DNA from: Rhodovulum sulfidophilum DSM 1374
GTDB lineage: Bacteria > Pseudomonadota > Alphaproteobacteria > Rhodobacterales > Rhodobacteraceae
Assembly (NCBI RefSeq): GCF_001633165.1
Contig: NZ_CP015418.1
Location: 2,232,001 to 2,296,000, forward strand
DNA: 64,000 bases
Direction: 5' to 3'
Part shown: positions 1 to 9,184 of the stretch, piece after piece
Layout: each line of letters starts with the position of its first letter
Position numbering within the stretch: position 1 is the first letter of the stretch
Program-made: the position numbers and the translations under genes
The notes under the pieces: model-generated
The model's database searches: none
What the model was told of the DNA's origin: nothing
Seen by the model: only the letters and a program-made list of their open reading frames with translations

Positions 1-756
1 GAGGTCGGACAGGCGGAAATCCTCCGGCAGGCCCGAGGACTGTCCGAAGCTTACGAACATGCCGCGCGGTTTCAGGCAGGCGAGCGAGCCGCGCCAGGTG
101 TCCTGTCCGACGCTGTCATAGACCGCGTCAACGCCGAGCCCGTCGGTCGCGGCCATCACCGGGCTCACGAAATCGCCCGCGCGGTAGTCGATCACCTCGG
201 CATAGCCATGGGCGCGGGCGAGCGCCGTCTTTTCGGGCCCGCCCGCGGTGCCGATGGCGCGCACGCCCTTCGCCGCCAGCCATTGCCCCAGCAGAAGCCC
301 GACGCCTCCGGCCGCGGCATGAACCAGAACGGTCTGGCCTTCGGTCGCCGGAAAGCTCGAGCGCATCAGGTATTGCGCGGTCAGCCCCTTCAGCATGATC
401 GAGGCCGCGATCTCGTCGGGGATGGCGTCGGGCAGGGGCACCAGCCGGTCGGCGGGCAGCACGCGCGCGGTAGAGCAGGCGCCGGTCTGCGTCGTATAGG
501 CGACGCGCTGGCCGACCGACAGCCCCTCGACGCCCTCGCCCAGCGCCTCGATGCGGCCCGCGGCCTCGCTGCCGGGGATCAGGATCTCGCCCGGCCAAGG
601 GTAGAGGCCCGAGCGGAAATAGGTGTCGATGAAATTCAGCCCGACCGCGCCGTGGCGGACCAGCACCTCGCCGGGGCCGGGGGCGGGCGGGGTCCAGTCG
701 ACCCAGTCAAGCGTCTCGGGGCCGCCCGGCGCGCGGGCGATGATGGCTTTTTCCAT
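1..756 (-). CDS. NADPH:quinone oxidoreductase family (MDR), 3' end cut by window
   Basis: The first 252 residues of a medium-chain dehydrogenase/reductase are visible; the C-terminus lies beyond base 1. The protein begins MEKAIIARAPGGPE and carries the nucleotide-binding signature HAAAGGVG near residue 140, typical of zinc-independent quinone oxidoreductases that reduce quinones or enones with NADPH in the cytoplasm. I see no structural-zinc cysteine cluster in the visible part, which fits the QOR branch rather than true alcohol dehydrogenases. The start ATG at 756 lies three bases from the stop of the AhpD-like gene at 760, so the two are almost certainly cotranscribed, together with the cyclase further upstream. 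The family is clear; the substrate is not. Confidence 0.85.
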   Translation of the reverse strand, partial: MEKAIIARAPGGPETLDWVDWTPPAPGPGEVLVRHGAVGLNFIDTYFRSGLYPWPGEILIPGSEAAGRIEALGEGVEGLSVGQRVAYTTQTGACSTARVLPADRLVPLPDAIPDEIAASIMLKGLTAQYLMRSSFPATEGQTVLVHAAAGGVGLLLGQWLAAKGVRAIGTAGGPEKTALARAHGYAEVIDYRAGDFVSPVMAATDGLGVDAVYDSVGQDTWRGSLACLKPRGMFVSFGQSSGLPEDFRLSDL

Positions 757-759
757 GGC

Positions 760-1164
760 TCAGACCTCGAATTCGGGATCGACCGGCACCTGCAGCGCGG
801 TGACCAGCGCATTGGTCTGCGAGGCCAGCCCGATCACGGCGAGGAAATCCTGGTACTGGGCCTCGGTCATGCCCTTGGCGCGTGCCGAGGCGGTATGGGA
901 ATGGGCGCAATAGGAACAGCCATTGGCGACCGAGACCGCCATGTAGATCAGCTCCTTGGTCAGCGGGTCGAGCGCGCTTTCGCTCGCCATCACCGCCTTG
1001 ACCTGTGCCCAGGTCGTTTCCAGCACCGCGGGCTGGCTGGCCAGCGCCCGCCAGACATTGTTCACGAAATCGGTCTTGCGGGTGGCGCGGATGTCGTCGA
1101 ACACCGCCTTGACGCGCGGGTCGGCCTCTGCCTCCGCGTCGGTCCAGATCTTCACCGTGGCCAT
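760..1164 (-). CDS. Carboxymuconolactone decarboxylase / AhpD-like protein
   Basis: A 134-residue protein of the AhpD/CMD fold. It shows the redox motif C83-S-Y-C86 followed by H90 (NGCSYCAHSH), the CxxCxxxH signature of AhpD-like alkylhydroperoxidase proteins. The reading frame stays open well upstream, but the ATG at 1164 has a GGAG ribosome-binding site just before it and gives the normal family length. It probably acts as a thiol peroxidase or disulfide reductase in the cytoplasm. It sits between a Tat-exported cyclase (upstream) and a quinone oxidoreductase (3 bp downstream) in an apparent three-gene operon, which suggests a redox or detoxification role in degrading some small carbonyl or aromatic compound. 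The exact function is unknown. Confidence 0.85.
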   Translation of the reverse strand: MATVKIWTDAEAEADPRVKAVFDDIRATRKTDFVNNVWRALASQPAVLETTWAQVKAVMASESALDPLTKELIYMAVSVANGCSYCAHSHTASARAKGMTEAQYQDFLAVIGLASQTNALVTALQVPVDPEFEV

Positions 1165-1232
1165 CGGGTCTCCTTGGGTCGGGGGAATGCGCCGCCCCGG
1201 GCTAGGGAGCCAGGAACGGCGGGAAAGAGGGC

Positions 1233-2054
1233 TCAGACCAGTGCGAAGATCCGCGCGGGGCCGCCGGTGCCGCCCCTGTGCTTGGGCGCGCCGATCACCA
1301 GCGTCGCGCCCGCCGCGGGCATCCGGTCGAGATTGGCGAGGCATTCGATGCCGAAGCGCCCCGAGGGCAGCCAGGCGTAATGCGCCGCGAAATCGGGCGA
1401 GTTGCCCGGATCGAGCGACAGCGTGGCGGACCCGATCGAGGCGGCGGCGGTTTCCTCGATCAGCATCTCGGCGGCCTCGGCGTGGAAGCCCGGATAATGC
1501 TGGACGCCCTCGGCATCGGCATTGCGAAAGCCCGGGCCGCTGGCCTTGTCGGCCCAGCCCGAGAACAGCGCGACGCAGGCATTTTCGGGGATCTCGCCAT
1601 GCGCGGCGATCCAGGCGCGGATGTCGTCGGGGGTGAGGGTGGTGTCCGGATCCTCTGCGGCGCGGGCGGCGATGTCGATCACGCAGAGCGGCGCGACCAG
1701 GGTCTCGACCGCGATCTCGTTCACCGCCGCGCCATCGGCCGAGAAATGCAGCGGCGCGTCGATATGGGTGCCGGTATGTTCGTTCACCCGGTATTCGGCG
1801 AGGTTGAAGCCATGTTCGGCGAAATTGAATTTCTGGTCCCAGAAGAATTGCCGTTCGCCGAAGAAGGTGGGGAAATCGGCCGAAAGCTCATGGGTCATGT
1901 CGGTCACCGCCGCATGGCCCTGTGCCATGGCCGGAGGCGCCGAGGCTGTCAGCCCGGCCGCCGCTGTCAGACCGGCCCCTGCCGCCCCGGCGAAGAAGCC
2001 GCGCCGCGACAGCATGCGGTCCTTGACCGCCGTCATCACGCAGATATCGCACAT
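1233..2054 (-). CDS. Cyclase family protein (kynurenine formamidase-like), Tat-exported
   Basis: A 273-residue metal-dependent hydrolase of the cyclase/kynurenine-formamidase-like fold. The signature HTGTHIDAPLHF spans about residues 93-104 and supplies the metal ligands. The N-terminus has a twin-arginine signal (LSRRGFF, residues 15-21), then an Ala/Gly-rich hydrophobic stretch and a likely cleavage after AMA-Q near residue 45, so the folded enzyme is predicted to be periplasmic. I chose the ATG at 2054 (MCDICVM) because GGGAG lies about nine bases before it; an ATG at 2063 abuts the same Shine-Dalgarno sequence too closely. The CDIC tetrad before the Tat motif is unusual for a signal peptide. 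It heads an operon with the AhpD-like and quinone oxidoreductase genes. The substrate is unknown. Confidence 0.8.
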   Translation of the reverse strand: MCDICVMTAVKDRMLSRRGFFAGAAGAGLTAAAGLTASAPPAMAQGHAAVTDMTHELSADFPTFFGERQFFWDQKFNFAEHGFNLAEYRVNEHTGTHIDAPLHFSADGAAVNEIAVETLVAPLCVIDIAARAAEDPDTTLTPDDIRAWIAAHGEIPENACVALFSGWADKASGPGFRNADAEGVQHYPGFHAEAAEMLIEETAAASIGSATLSLDPGNSPDFAAHYAWLPSGRFGIECLANLDRMPAAGATLVIGAPKHRGGTGGPARIFALV

Positions 2055-2540
2055 GTCGGACATCTCCCTGCTTTCCGGGGGCTGCCCTCCCGCGTGCCCC
2101 CGAAACCGAGCTTAGAGAGCCCCGGGCAATCCTGTCAAACCCGGTCCCCCGTGCGACTTCCGGACCGATCCGGGGGCGCCGCGACAACCGTCGCCGTGCC
2201 GCTGGGGCCTCGGTCGAAGCGGACAGGCTGCGGCCGCGTCCGGCCATCGCCATCGCCGGGTTTGCTGGCGAATCTGTGCGCCTGCATGTCGGGGCCTGCT
2301 GGCGCGAGAAGGCAGGCCCGCGTCGCTGCGGCGCGCCTCGGGGCTGCCGGCAAGGGTGTTGTGTCCAAAATAAGGGATACTGTTGCGGATTTGCGTCGCG
2401 TCGCAGTCCGATCAAGGGGGATTGTTAGTAAAGCACACGGAACTAATCGTCTTTTTGTGAATTAATCTGCTAGGATCCTCACGGATATGCGTGTGTTCCG
2501 GGGCAACCCGGGTACGAGCGGTAAGGAGCGGTCAACCCCG
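2055..2540. other. Intergenic region between divergent genes
   Basis: About 485 bases separate the Tat-cyclase start from the small membrane protein. The left two thirds are GC-rich without a supportable gene. From about 2400 to 2490 base composition shifts sharply to AT-rich (GTTAGTAAAGC, GTCTTTTTGTGAATTAATC), which is rare in this window and probably marks the promoter of the downstream plus-strand gene. I could not assign a convincing -35/-10 pair. Confidence 0.4.
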
Positions 2541-2867
2541 ATGCCCATTGTGTTTGTTCTTACGTCGATCACGGGGGGTGTTTTTTCTGCGACCGTCGTA
2601 TCTCTGATTCTGGAAACGGGCTGGGGGGCGATTCTTCTGTCCTACTGGGTCGGCGGAATGATGTGGGGCGGGGCCGCGGTAAGCTATATGTCGCTGCGCT
2701 CGGACGACAGTTCCGAAGCAGAGGGCCACGAATACGAGACCTCAGAATACGGAACCTCCGAATACGAGGATGCCGGGCCGGGCGCCTTGGGGGCGAGGTC
2801 GCGCACGGCCAGATCACGCGCGCCCGAGGATGTCGAAGAGGCCGATCGCTGCGGCCACTTCTTCTGA
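2541..2867 (+). CDS. Small membrane protein with acidic, Tyr/Glu-rich tail
   Basis: I do not recognise this 108-residue protein. The first 50 residues are hydrophobic and contain two probable membrane segments (about residues 2-24 and 28-46), followed by a polar acidic tail with the near-repeat EYETSEYGTSEYED and then an Arg-rich patch. The frame is open from 2487, but the ATG at 2541 is preceded by AAGGAG at 2523-2528 and starts directly with the hydrophobic segment MPIVFVLTS, so I prefer it. The gene stands alone between two minus-strand operons behind an AT-rich upstream region. The repeated EY(E/G)TS units look like a recently expanded low-complexity tail. Function is unknown; a small envelope or stress-response protein is possible. 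Confidence 0.55.
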   Translation: MPIVFVLTSITGGVFSATVVSLILETGWGAILLSYWVGGMMWGGAAVSYMSLRSDDSSEAEGHEYETSEYGTSEYEDAGPGALGARSRTARSRAPEDVEEADRCGHFF

Positions 2868-2917
2868 ATATCTTCTCCTGAACGGGCGCGCCGGGAACGG
2901 GAAGACGCCGTCCCGGC

Positions 2918-4287
<1,370 letters not shown>

Positions 4288-4291
<4 letters not shown>

Positions 4292-4977
4292 GGCGAGGCT
4301 CCTTCGCGGACGTCATCGGACAGGATCGCGCCCTCGGCCAGGCTCAGCACCCGGTCGAGCCGCGCGCTCAGGCGGCGGTCATGCGAGACCACGATCAGGG
4401 TGGCGCCCGAGCTTTCGGCAAGCGCAAGCAGCAGCCCGGCAATGGCCACGCCGCTTTCGGGGTCGAGGCTGGCGGTGGGTTCGTCCGCGACGATGATGCC
4501 GGGCGCGCGCAGAACCGCCCGCGCCACCGCCACGCGCTGCATCTCGCCGCGCGACATGGTCTCGACCGGCTGATCGGGGCGCGACAGGCCGACCTCGGCC
4601 AGAAGCATCCCTGCGCGGGTCGTCATCGCCTGATCGGCGACCCGCGACAGCCGCGCGGGCAGAAGCACGTTGTCGAGCGCCGAGAGCCCCGGAAACAGGT
4701 GGAACTCCTGCATGACGAGGCCCAGATTGGCGCCGCGCCAGCGGTCGCGTGCGCCTTCGGACAAAGCTGCGATATCGGTTCCGTCCCAGACCACCCGACC
4801 GGCCCGGGGCAGAACCAGCCCGGCCAGGACATTGACCAGCGTCGACTTGCCCGAGCCCGAGGGACCGGTCACCGCGATGCGGCTGCCTGCGGGAATATCC
4901 AGCGCGGGGATGTCGAGCACCGGGGCGGCAAGCCCCGGATAGGCGACGGAGACGGAGGAAAGGCGAAGATCCGGCAT
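4288..4977 (-). CDS. ABC transporter ATP-binding protein (MacB/LolD type)
   Basis: A 229-residue cytoplasmic ATPase with Walker A GPSGSGKST (residues 38-46), a signature-like MSRGEMQRVAVARA near residue 140, Walker B IIVADEP near residue 160 and the H-loop VVSHD. The canonical LSGGQ is changed to MSRGE, as often seen in LolD/MacB-type ATPases. It starts four bases after the DUF3299 stop and its last codon overlaps the permease start (ATGA), so it energises that permease. The set is transcribed as DUF3299, ATPase, permease. Family assignment is secure; the zinc link rests on the neighbouring His-rich permease and on the known Pseudomonas operon of the same make-up. Confidence 0.9.
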
Positions 4978-4981
4978 GGCG

Positions 4982-5467
4982 TCAGACCGTCCTGTAGCGC
5001 GCGTCGCGCAGCCGGAGCTGGCTGACGAAGCCGGTTTCGGGATCGACCCAGGAGCCGCGGTCGAGCCGCCCGGTGACCTCGATGGTCCGGTTCGGCTGCA
5101 CGAAGGTCTGGCTGCGGTCGAGATAGACCACGACGATATTGTCGGGCCAGTCGGTATCGGTAGAACAGAACGGACACAGCGCCATCGGGATCGCGGTCAG
5201 CACGAAGAAATCCGATTCCGCCTTCAGGGGCGGCGCCATGAAGCCCCGGATACGGACCTTCTCTCCGGTCAGCGCGATCACCTTGTCCGAGAAGGTCAGG
5301 CCGAGCGGGCTGAAGGCGCTGTAAAGCTCGTCGAAGCCGATCAGCGGGGTCCCGGCGGCTGCGGCGGGGCGGGCGGTCGGCGTCAGGAACAGGCCGGGCA
5401 GAAGAAGACCGGGCGCGAGCGCAAGGCAGAGCCTGCGGGTCCGGTCGGGGGCGGCGGGGTCGGTCAT
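4982..5467 (-). CDS. DUF3299 periplasmic protein
   Basis: A 161-residue exported protein: positively charged start with RR at residues 11-12, hydrophobic stretch to about residue 28, and a likely AAAAG cleavage near residue 39. The mature domain matches DUF3299 (SDKVIALTGEKVRIRGFM, then CPFCSTDTDWP with C98 and C101, then IEVTGRLDRG). The CxxC pair may bind metal or be redox active. In Pseudomonas PA4066 and relatives this family is encoded with a MacB-like ABC pair and a zinc-repressed promoter; here it leads the ATPase and His-rich permease genes. The start at 5467 is preceded by a modest GGAATACC site. The family is fairly certain; the molecular role is unknown. Confidence 0.8.
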   Translation of the reverse strand: MTDPAAPDRTRRLCLALAPGLLLPGLFLTPTARPAAAAGTPLIGFDELYSAFSPLGLTFSDKVIALTGEKVRIRGFMAPPLKAESDFFVLTAIPMALCPFCSTDTDWPDNIVVVYLDRSQTFVQPNRTIEVTGRLDRGSWVDPETGFVSQLRLRDARYRTV

Positions 5468-5496
5468 GGCGGTATTCCGGGGCAGGGGAAGGGAAT

Positions 5497-5537
5497 GGGG
5501 CCGGGCCCCGGGCGGCGCACCGCCAAGGCCCGGCCCC
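5497..5537 (-). terminator. GC-rich hairpin between alkaline phosphatase and DUF3299 genes
   Basis: An 11-bp stem (GGGGCCGGGCC at 5497-5507 with GGCCCGGCCCC at 5527-5537) encloses a second GGCGG/CCGCC stem. It lies ten bases after the phosphatase stop and thirty before the DUF3299 start. No U-tract follows on the minus strand, so it may partly terminate, or stabilise the phosphatase mRNA, rather than stop transcription fully. Confidence 0.55.
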
Positions 5538-5546
5538 CTTGTCAGG

Positions 5547-7301
5547 TCAGTTCCGGGGCGCGCCCAGCGCGAAGGCATCGACCAGAACCCGGTAGACGTC
5601 CGACTGCTCCATGTAGCCCTTGAACTCTTCGGCGCCGGGCCCGGTCGCCTGCAGCACCACGTCGTCGACGGCATGGACCGCGGTATCGGCCGATTTCGGC
5701 AGGTTGCCGACCCTCAGCACCGCGCCGGGGATGTCCTTGTAGGCCTCGTTGGCGACATATTCGCCCTTCTCGTTCTGCACCGAGGGCTCGAACGGGCCGT
5801 CCATCTTCGGCCGCCAGGTCTCGTAATGATCGGGGAAGTTGCTCGAGAAGATCGCCAGCCGCCGCGACACGTCGATCCGGTCGGGATAGCCGTCGCCATC
5901 GGCATCGGTATAGTTGGGGAAGCCCGCGGCGTCATAGGTGCCGACCTTCTCGCGCATCTCGTCGCCGGGCTTGTCGTCATCGATGGTGCCGATCACCGAG
6001 ACGCCATGGGTATGGTCGCCGGTCACCACGATCAGCGTGTCGGGATGGGTCTCGGCAAAGGCGCGGGCAGAGGCGATGGCCTGGTCGAATTCGATGGTGT
6101 CGATGACGGCGCGGTCCCAGTCCATCGGATGGGACATCTTGTCGATCGAGGCGCCCTCGACCATCAGGAAGAAGCCTTCCTCGTTCTTCGACAGCTGGTC
6201 GAGCGCGGCTTCGGTCATCTCGACGAGGCCGGGCTGGTTCGGGAACTTGCCGACCGTTCCCTGATGCAGGAAGCTGCGGTCGAGCTTGGTATCCATGTTG
6301 CCGGTATGGAACAGCCCGAGGAGGCGCTCGGCGTCGCTGCCGCGCGCGGCGTCGAGTTCGGCCGCATTGGTCGCCAGCGTATAGCCCGCCTCGCGGAACA
6401 TCGCGACATAGTCGCTGTCGTCCTTGCGCTTCGAGCCGGGGATGTCGGATTTGAGGAAATAGGCCGAGCCGCCGCCCAGCATCACCTCGGGCCGGATGTC
6501 ATGGAACATGCCGACGATATCGGCCTTCTCGCCGCGCTTGCGGGTATGGGCGACGACGGCCGCGGGGGTTGCGTCCTCGATCTCGGCGGTGCTGACGACA
6601 CCGATCGACTTGCCGGTGGTGCGCCGGAGCGCCTCGGCGATGGTCTCGACCTTCGGGTCGTCCTGGGTCGGGGGCGTGCGGTCGGCATAGACGCCCAGCG
6701 CATTCACCCGCGACTTGTGGCCGGTCATGTAGGCCGACATCGTGTTGGCCGAGTCGGTCGCGACGGAATGGGTCGAGGAGGTGCCGATGAAGGCCATGTG
6801 GTCGAGATCGTCCATCGCCAGCCGGCCGTCCGCCTTGCCCTCGGTCATGCCCTTCGACATGATCCGGGCCGCGGTCCGGTGCGCGACCGAAAGCCCGTCG
6901 CCGACGAAGAAGATGATGTTCCTGGCCTTCGGCGCCGCGGGCGTGGCGTAGACCTCCCAGGTCACGGTCCTGGTCTCGTCGCCCGCGCGGACCTCTACGG
7001 TGTAGCTGTCCGGCTCGGCCAGGGCCAGATCGCGCAGGATCAGCGCCGAGCCCAGCACCGCGTCATCCTTGCCCTTCTCCTCGGCCACGTAATCGGCCTT
7101 GGTACCGAACGCCTCGGCATAGGGTTTGCCATTCACGGTGACGGCGATTTCCTCTTCGGGATGAACGGCATCGAGCTCGATCTTGAAGTCGAAAGGCGAG
7201 GAGACAAGGATCGTCGCCCGGTCGAGCGGATAGATCGCGGTCGCCTGCGCCGCCCCGGTGAGAAGGGTGGTGGCGGCAAGCGCGGAGAGCAGAGTTCGCA
7301 T
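5547..7301 (-). CDS. Alkaline phosphatase (PhoA superfamily), periplasmic
   Basis: A 584-residue secreted phosphomonoesterase. Residues 1-22 (MRTLLSALAATTLLTGAAQA) form a Sec signal. The alkaline phosphatase fold is shown by NIIFFVGDGLS (first metal-site Asp), VATDSANTMSAYMTG with the nucleophilic Ser near residue 188, MVEGASIDKMSH in place of the usual VEGGRIDHAxH, and VVTGDHTHG for the second zinc site. It needs Zn2+ and usually Mg2+. The start at 7301 has GAGGT just upstream. Its stop is 80 bases from a DUF3299/ABC set with a metal-binding loop, suggesting that a zinc-demanding enzyme and zinc handling are linked here. I found no convincing Pho box oriented toward it. The altered DKMSH segment marks it as distinct from E. 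coli PhoA. Confidence 0.9.
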   Translation of the reverse strand: MRTLLSALAATTLLTGAAQATAIYPLDRATILVSSPFDFKIELDAVHPEEEIAVTVNGKPYAEAFGTKADYVAEEKGKDDAVLGSALILRDLALAEPDSYTVEVRAGDETRTVTWEVYATPAAPKARNIIFFVGDGLSVAHRTAARIMSKGMTEGKADGRLAMDDLDHMAFIGTSSTHSVATDSANTMSAYMTGHKSRVNALGVYADRTPPTQDDPKVETIAEALRRTTGKSIGVVSTAEIEDATPAAVVAHTRKRGEKADIVGMFHDIRPEVMLGGGSAYFLKSDIPGSKRKDDSDYVAMFREAGYTLATNAAELDAARGSDAERLLGLFHTGNMDTKLDRSFLHQGTVGKFPNQPGLVEMTEAALDQLSKNEEGFFLMVEGASIDKMSHPMDWDRAVIDTIEFDQAIASARAFAETHPDTLIVVTGDHTHGVSVIGTIDDDKPGDEMREKVGTYDAAGFPNYTDADGDGYPDRIDVSRRLAIFSSNFPDHYETWRPKMDGPFEPSVQNEKGEYVANEAYKDIPGAVLRVGNLPKSADTAVHAVDDVVLQATGPGAEEFKGYMEQSDVYRVLVDAFALGAPRN

Positions 7302-7899
7302 GGATACCTCATGGGTCGAAAACGAGAGGGGGGAGTTCCCTGGGGGGCCGGCTAAAGGCTGCATGTATCGCGTGTGTGACACGGCCAGCTACAAGATCGG
7401 CGACAAGGCCGGTCAAAATCCCGATGGAAAGGCGGCAGGCCTTGGGCGGTTTTGGGGGCCGGTGTGGAGGATCGCGGGCAAGGCCGTGTCGACCCGGCGC
7501 GCGGGGCGGTCGGGCAGCGAGCGCGGCCTTTGGCCGGTGGCCGAAAACGTCGGGCCGCGCCGGTTCGCTCAAGGCTCCTGCGACTATTCATACCCTTTCG
7601 TCAAGCCGATGTCGGATCTTCGCGCCCTGCCTCGACGGTCCCGGCGAGAGGAACCGGTCCGGTTCCTTTGTCAGCTGCCTGTCAGGACCCCGGTCGCGGG
7701 GGCCTGCGGTGTCTGGACAAGTGCCGTGAGCGCTGGCGGTGCAGGTCCGGCAGCTGCAAAACGGTGTGGGGCGCCGGGACGCGGGCTATGCCTCTCGCGT
7801 CTTCTGATGCTGCCTCGGAGCGCCTTGTCTGGAGGTCGGGAACAGGGGGCCGGGAACAGGGGGGCCGGACGGCGGACTGGCCGCCGTCCGGAAAGATGG
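7302..7899. other. Intergenic region, about 600 bases
   Basis: No gene is supportable here. It must contain the alkaline phosphatase promoter on its left (minus direction). It holds a near-repeat GGGAACAGGGGGCC twice around 7838-7866, a TTGTCAG-N4-CTGTCAG pair at 7668-7685 that resembles a Pho box but points away from the phosphatase, and a perfect hairpin next to 7900 that closes the SRPBCC operon. Confidence 0.4.
7865..7891 (-). terminator. Terminator hairpin after SRPBCC gene
   Basis: A perfect 11-bp stem, CCGGACGGCGG (7865-7875) with CCGCCGTCCGG (7881-7891), five-base loop, eight bases downstream of the stop at 7900. There is no U-tract, so it is either an intrinsic terminator of the GC-rich type or a transcript-end stabiliser. 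Confidence 0.6.
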
Positions 7900-8337
7900 T
7901 CAGGCGAAGTGGCGCTTCAGCGCGGCCCAGCCCTCGGCGAAGACGCCCTGGGAAATCACCGGGCCGTACTTGCCCCGGTCTTCCGGCGCCTCGTCGAAGA
8001 CCGCTTCCCATTCGGCGAAGGTCTCGCCGCTTTCCGACACCGGCCGGAGCGCGATCCGGGCGATGTAGTTCTCGACCGGGAAGGCCGGCTTGACGAAGCT
8101 GTAGCTGAGCGTGAAGGCCGTGTCGTCAAGCGACAACAGCTTTTCGCGCACATGCCCGCCGCCGGCCGCCAGATGGAAGGAGCGCACGGCGCCGACGGCA
8201 TCGGCGCTGCGCCCGTCCTCGATCTCGCTGCGCTCGATCATCGGGTGCCAGTTGGGCAGCCCGTTGAAATCGCGCACGACCTCCCAGACCTTCTCGATCG
8301 GCGCGGGGATCACCGCGCTTGCATAGGCCCTGGCCAT
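7900..8337 (-). CDS. SRPBCC family protein (polyketide cyclase/START-like)
   Basis: A 145-residue protein of the SRPBCC helix-grip fold: it opens with SAVIPAPIEKVWEVVRDFNGLPNWHP, the standard family start, and ends in a long C-terminal helix (GVFAEGWAALKRHFA). Such proteins bind small hydrophobic ligands in a deep pocket. It is the third gene of an apparent operon, starting 13 bases after the PEP-hydrolase-like gene, and is closed by a hairpin. A role as ligand carrier or cyclase-like enzyme for whatever the two upstream proteins process is inferred; no substrate can be read from the sequence. Confidence 0.85.
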   Translation of the reverse strand: MARAYASAVIPAPIEKVWEVVRDFNGLPNWHPMIERSEIEDGRSADAVGAVRSFHLAAGGGHVREKLLSLDDTAFTLSYSFVKPAFPVENYIARIALRPVSESGETFAEWEAVFDEAPEDRGKYGPVISQGVFAEGWAALKRHFA

Positions 8338-8350
8338 GATATCCTCTCTC

Positions 8351-9184
8351 TCAGCCCCGGGTGATGGTCTTGAACCGCCGCGTCTGGTCGATCAGCGCGG
8401 TTTCGGTCGGCAGCCTCTCCATGCTGGAGGCGCCGTAGAAGCCGTGACAGTCGGGCGCGTTCGACAGCACATAGGTTGCGTCGTCGGGCATCGAGATCGG
8501 CCCGCCATGGCACAGCACGATGATGTCCTTGCGCACGCTCAGCGCGGCCTCGGCGATGGACTGGACCTTGACCGCGCTGTCTTCCAGCGAGATCGCGGTA
8601 TCGGCCCCGATGGCGCCGCCCGTGGTCAGCCCCATATGCGCCACCACGATATCGGCGCCCGCCTCGGCCATCGCCTTTGCCTGATCGGTGTCGAAGACAT
8701 AGGGCGTCGTCAGCATGTCCTTGGCGCGCGCGAGCGCCACCAGATCGACCTCGAGCCCGTAGCCCATGCCGGTTTCCTCGAGGTTCTGGCGGAAGGTGCC
8801 GTCGATCAGCCCGACCGTCGGGAAGTTCTGGATGCCGGCAAAGCCGATCCGCTTGAGCTCGTCAAGGAAGCTGTCGAAGTCGCAGAACGGGTCGGTGCCG
8901 TTCACGCCGGCCAGGACCGGGGTCTTCTTCACGACCGGCAGCACCTCGCGGGCCATCTCGACCACGATCTCGTTGGCATTGCCATAGGCCAGCAGCCCGG
9001 CCAGCGAGCCCCGGCCCGCCATCCGGTACCGGCCGGAATTGTAGATCACGATCAGGTCGATGCCGCCGGCTTCCTCGCATTTGGCCGACAGGCCGGTGCC
9101 CGCGCCGCCGCCGATGATCGGGCGGCCCTCGGCGATCATGCCGCGAAATTTCTCCAGCAGATCCTTGCGTTCGAACCGGGCCAT
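8351..9184 (-). CDS. Phosphoenolpyruvate hydrolase-like TIM-barrel protein
   Basis: A 277-residue protein matching the PEP_hydrolase/TIM-barrel signal-transduction-like family (PF09370 type): [30 protein letters not shown] near the N-terminus, GVNGTDP mid-protein, and [16 protein letters not shown] toward the end. The fold is isocitrate-lyase/PEP-mutase-like, but the true reaction of this family is unestablished. Its start overlaps the stop of the Tm-1-like gene by one base (ATGA), and these two families occur together, as neighbours or fused, in many bacteria and fungi. Cytoplasmic. The family call is good; no reaction should be assumed. Confidence 0.85.
   Translation of the reverse strand: MARFERKDLLEKFRGMIAEGRPIIGGGAGTGLSAKCEEAGGIDLIVIYNSGRYRMAGRGSLAGLLAYGNANEIVVEMAREVLPVVKKTPVLAGVNGTDPFCDFDSFLDELKRIGFAGIQNFPTVGLIDGTFRQNLEETGMGYGLEVDLVALARAKDMLTTPYVFDTDQAKAMAEAGADIVVAHMGLTTGGAIGADTAISLEDSAVKVQSIAEAALSVRKDIIVLCHGGPISMPDDATYVLSNAPDCHGFYGASSMERLPTETALIDQTRRFKTITRG

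Noticed and set aside
7668..7685. Pho-box-like TTGTCAG-N4-CTGTCAG pair 370 bp from alkaline phosphatase
   Set aside because: It has the right 11-bp spacing but points away from the phosphatase, has a GC-rich spacer, and no plus-strand gene follows. It is most likely chance.
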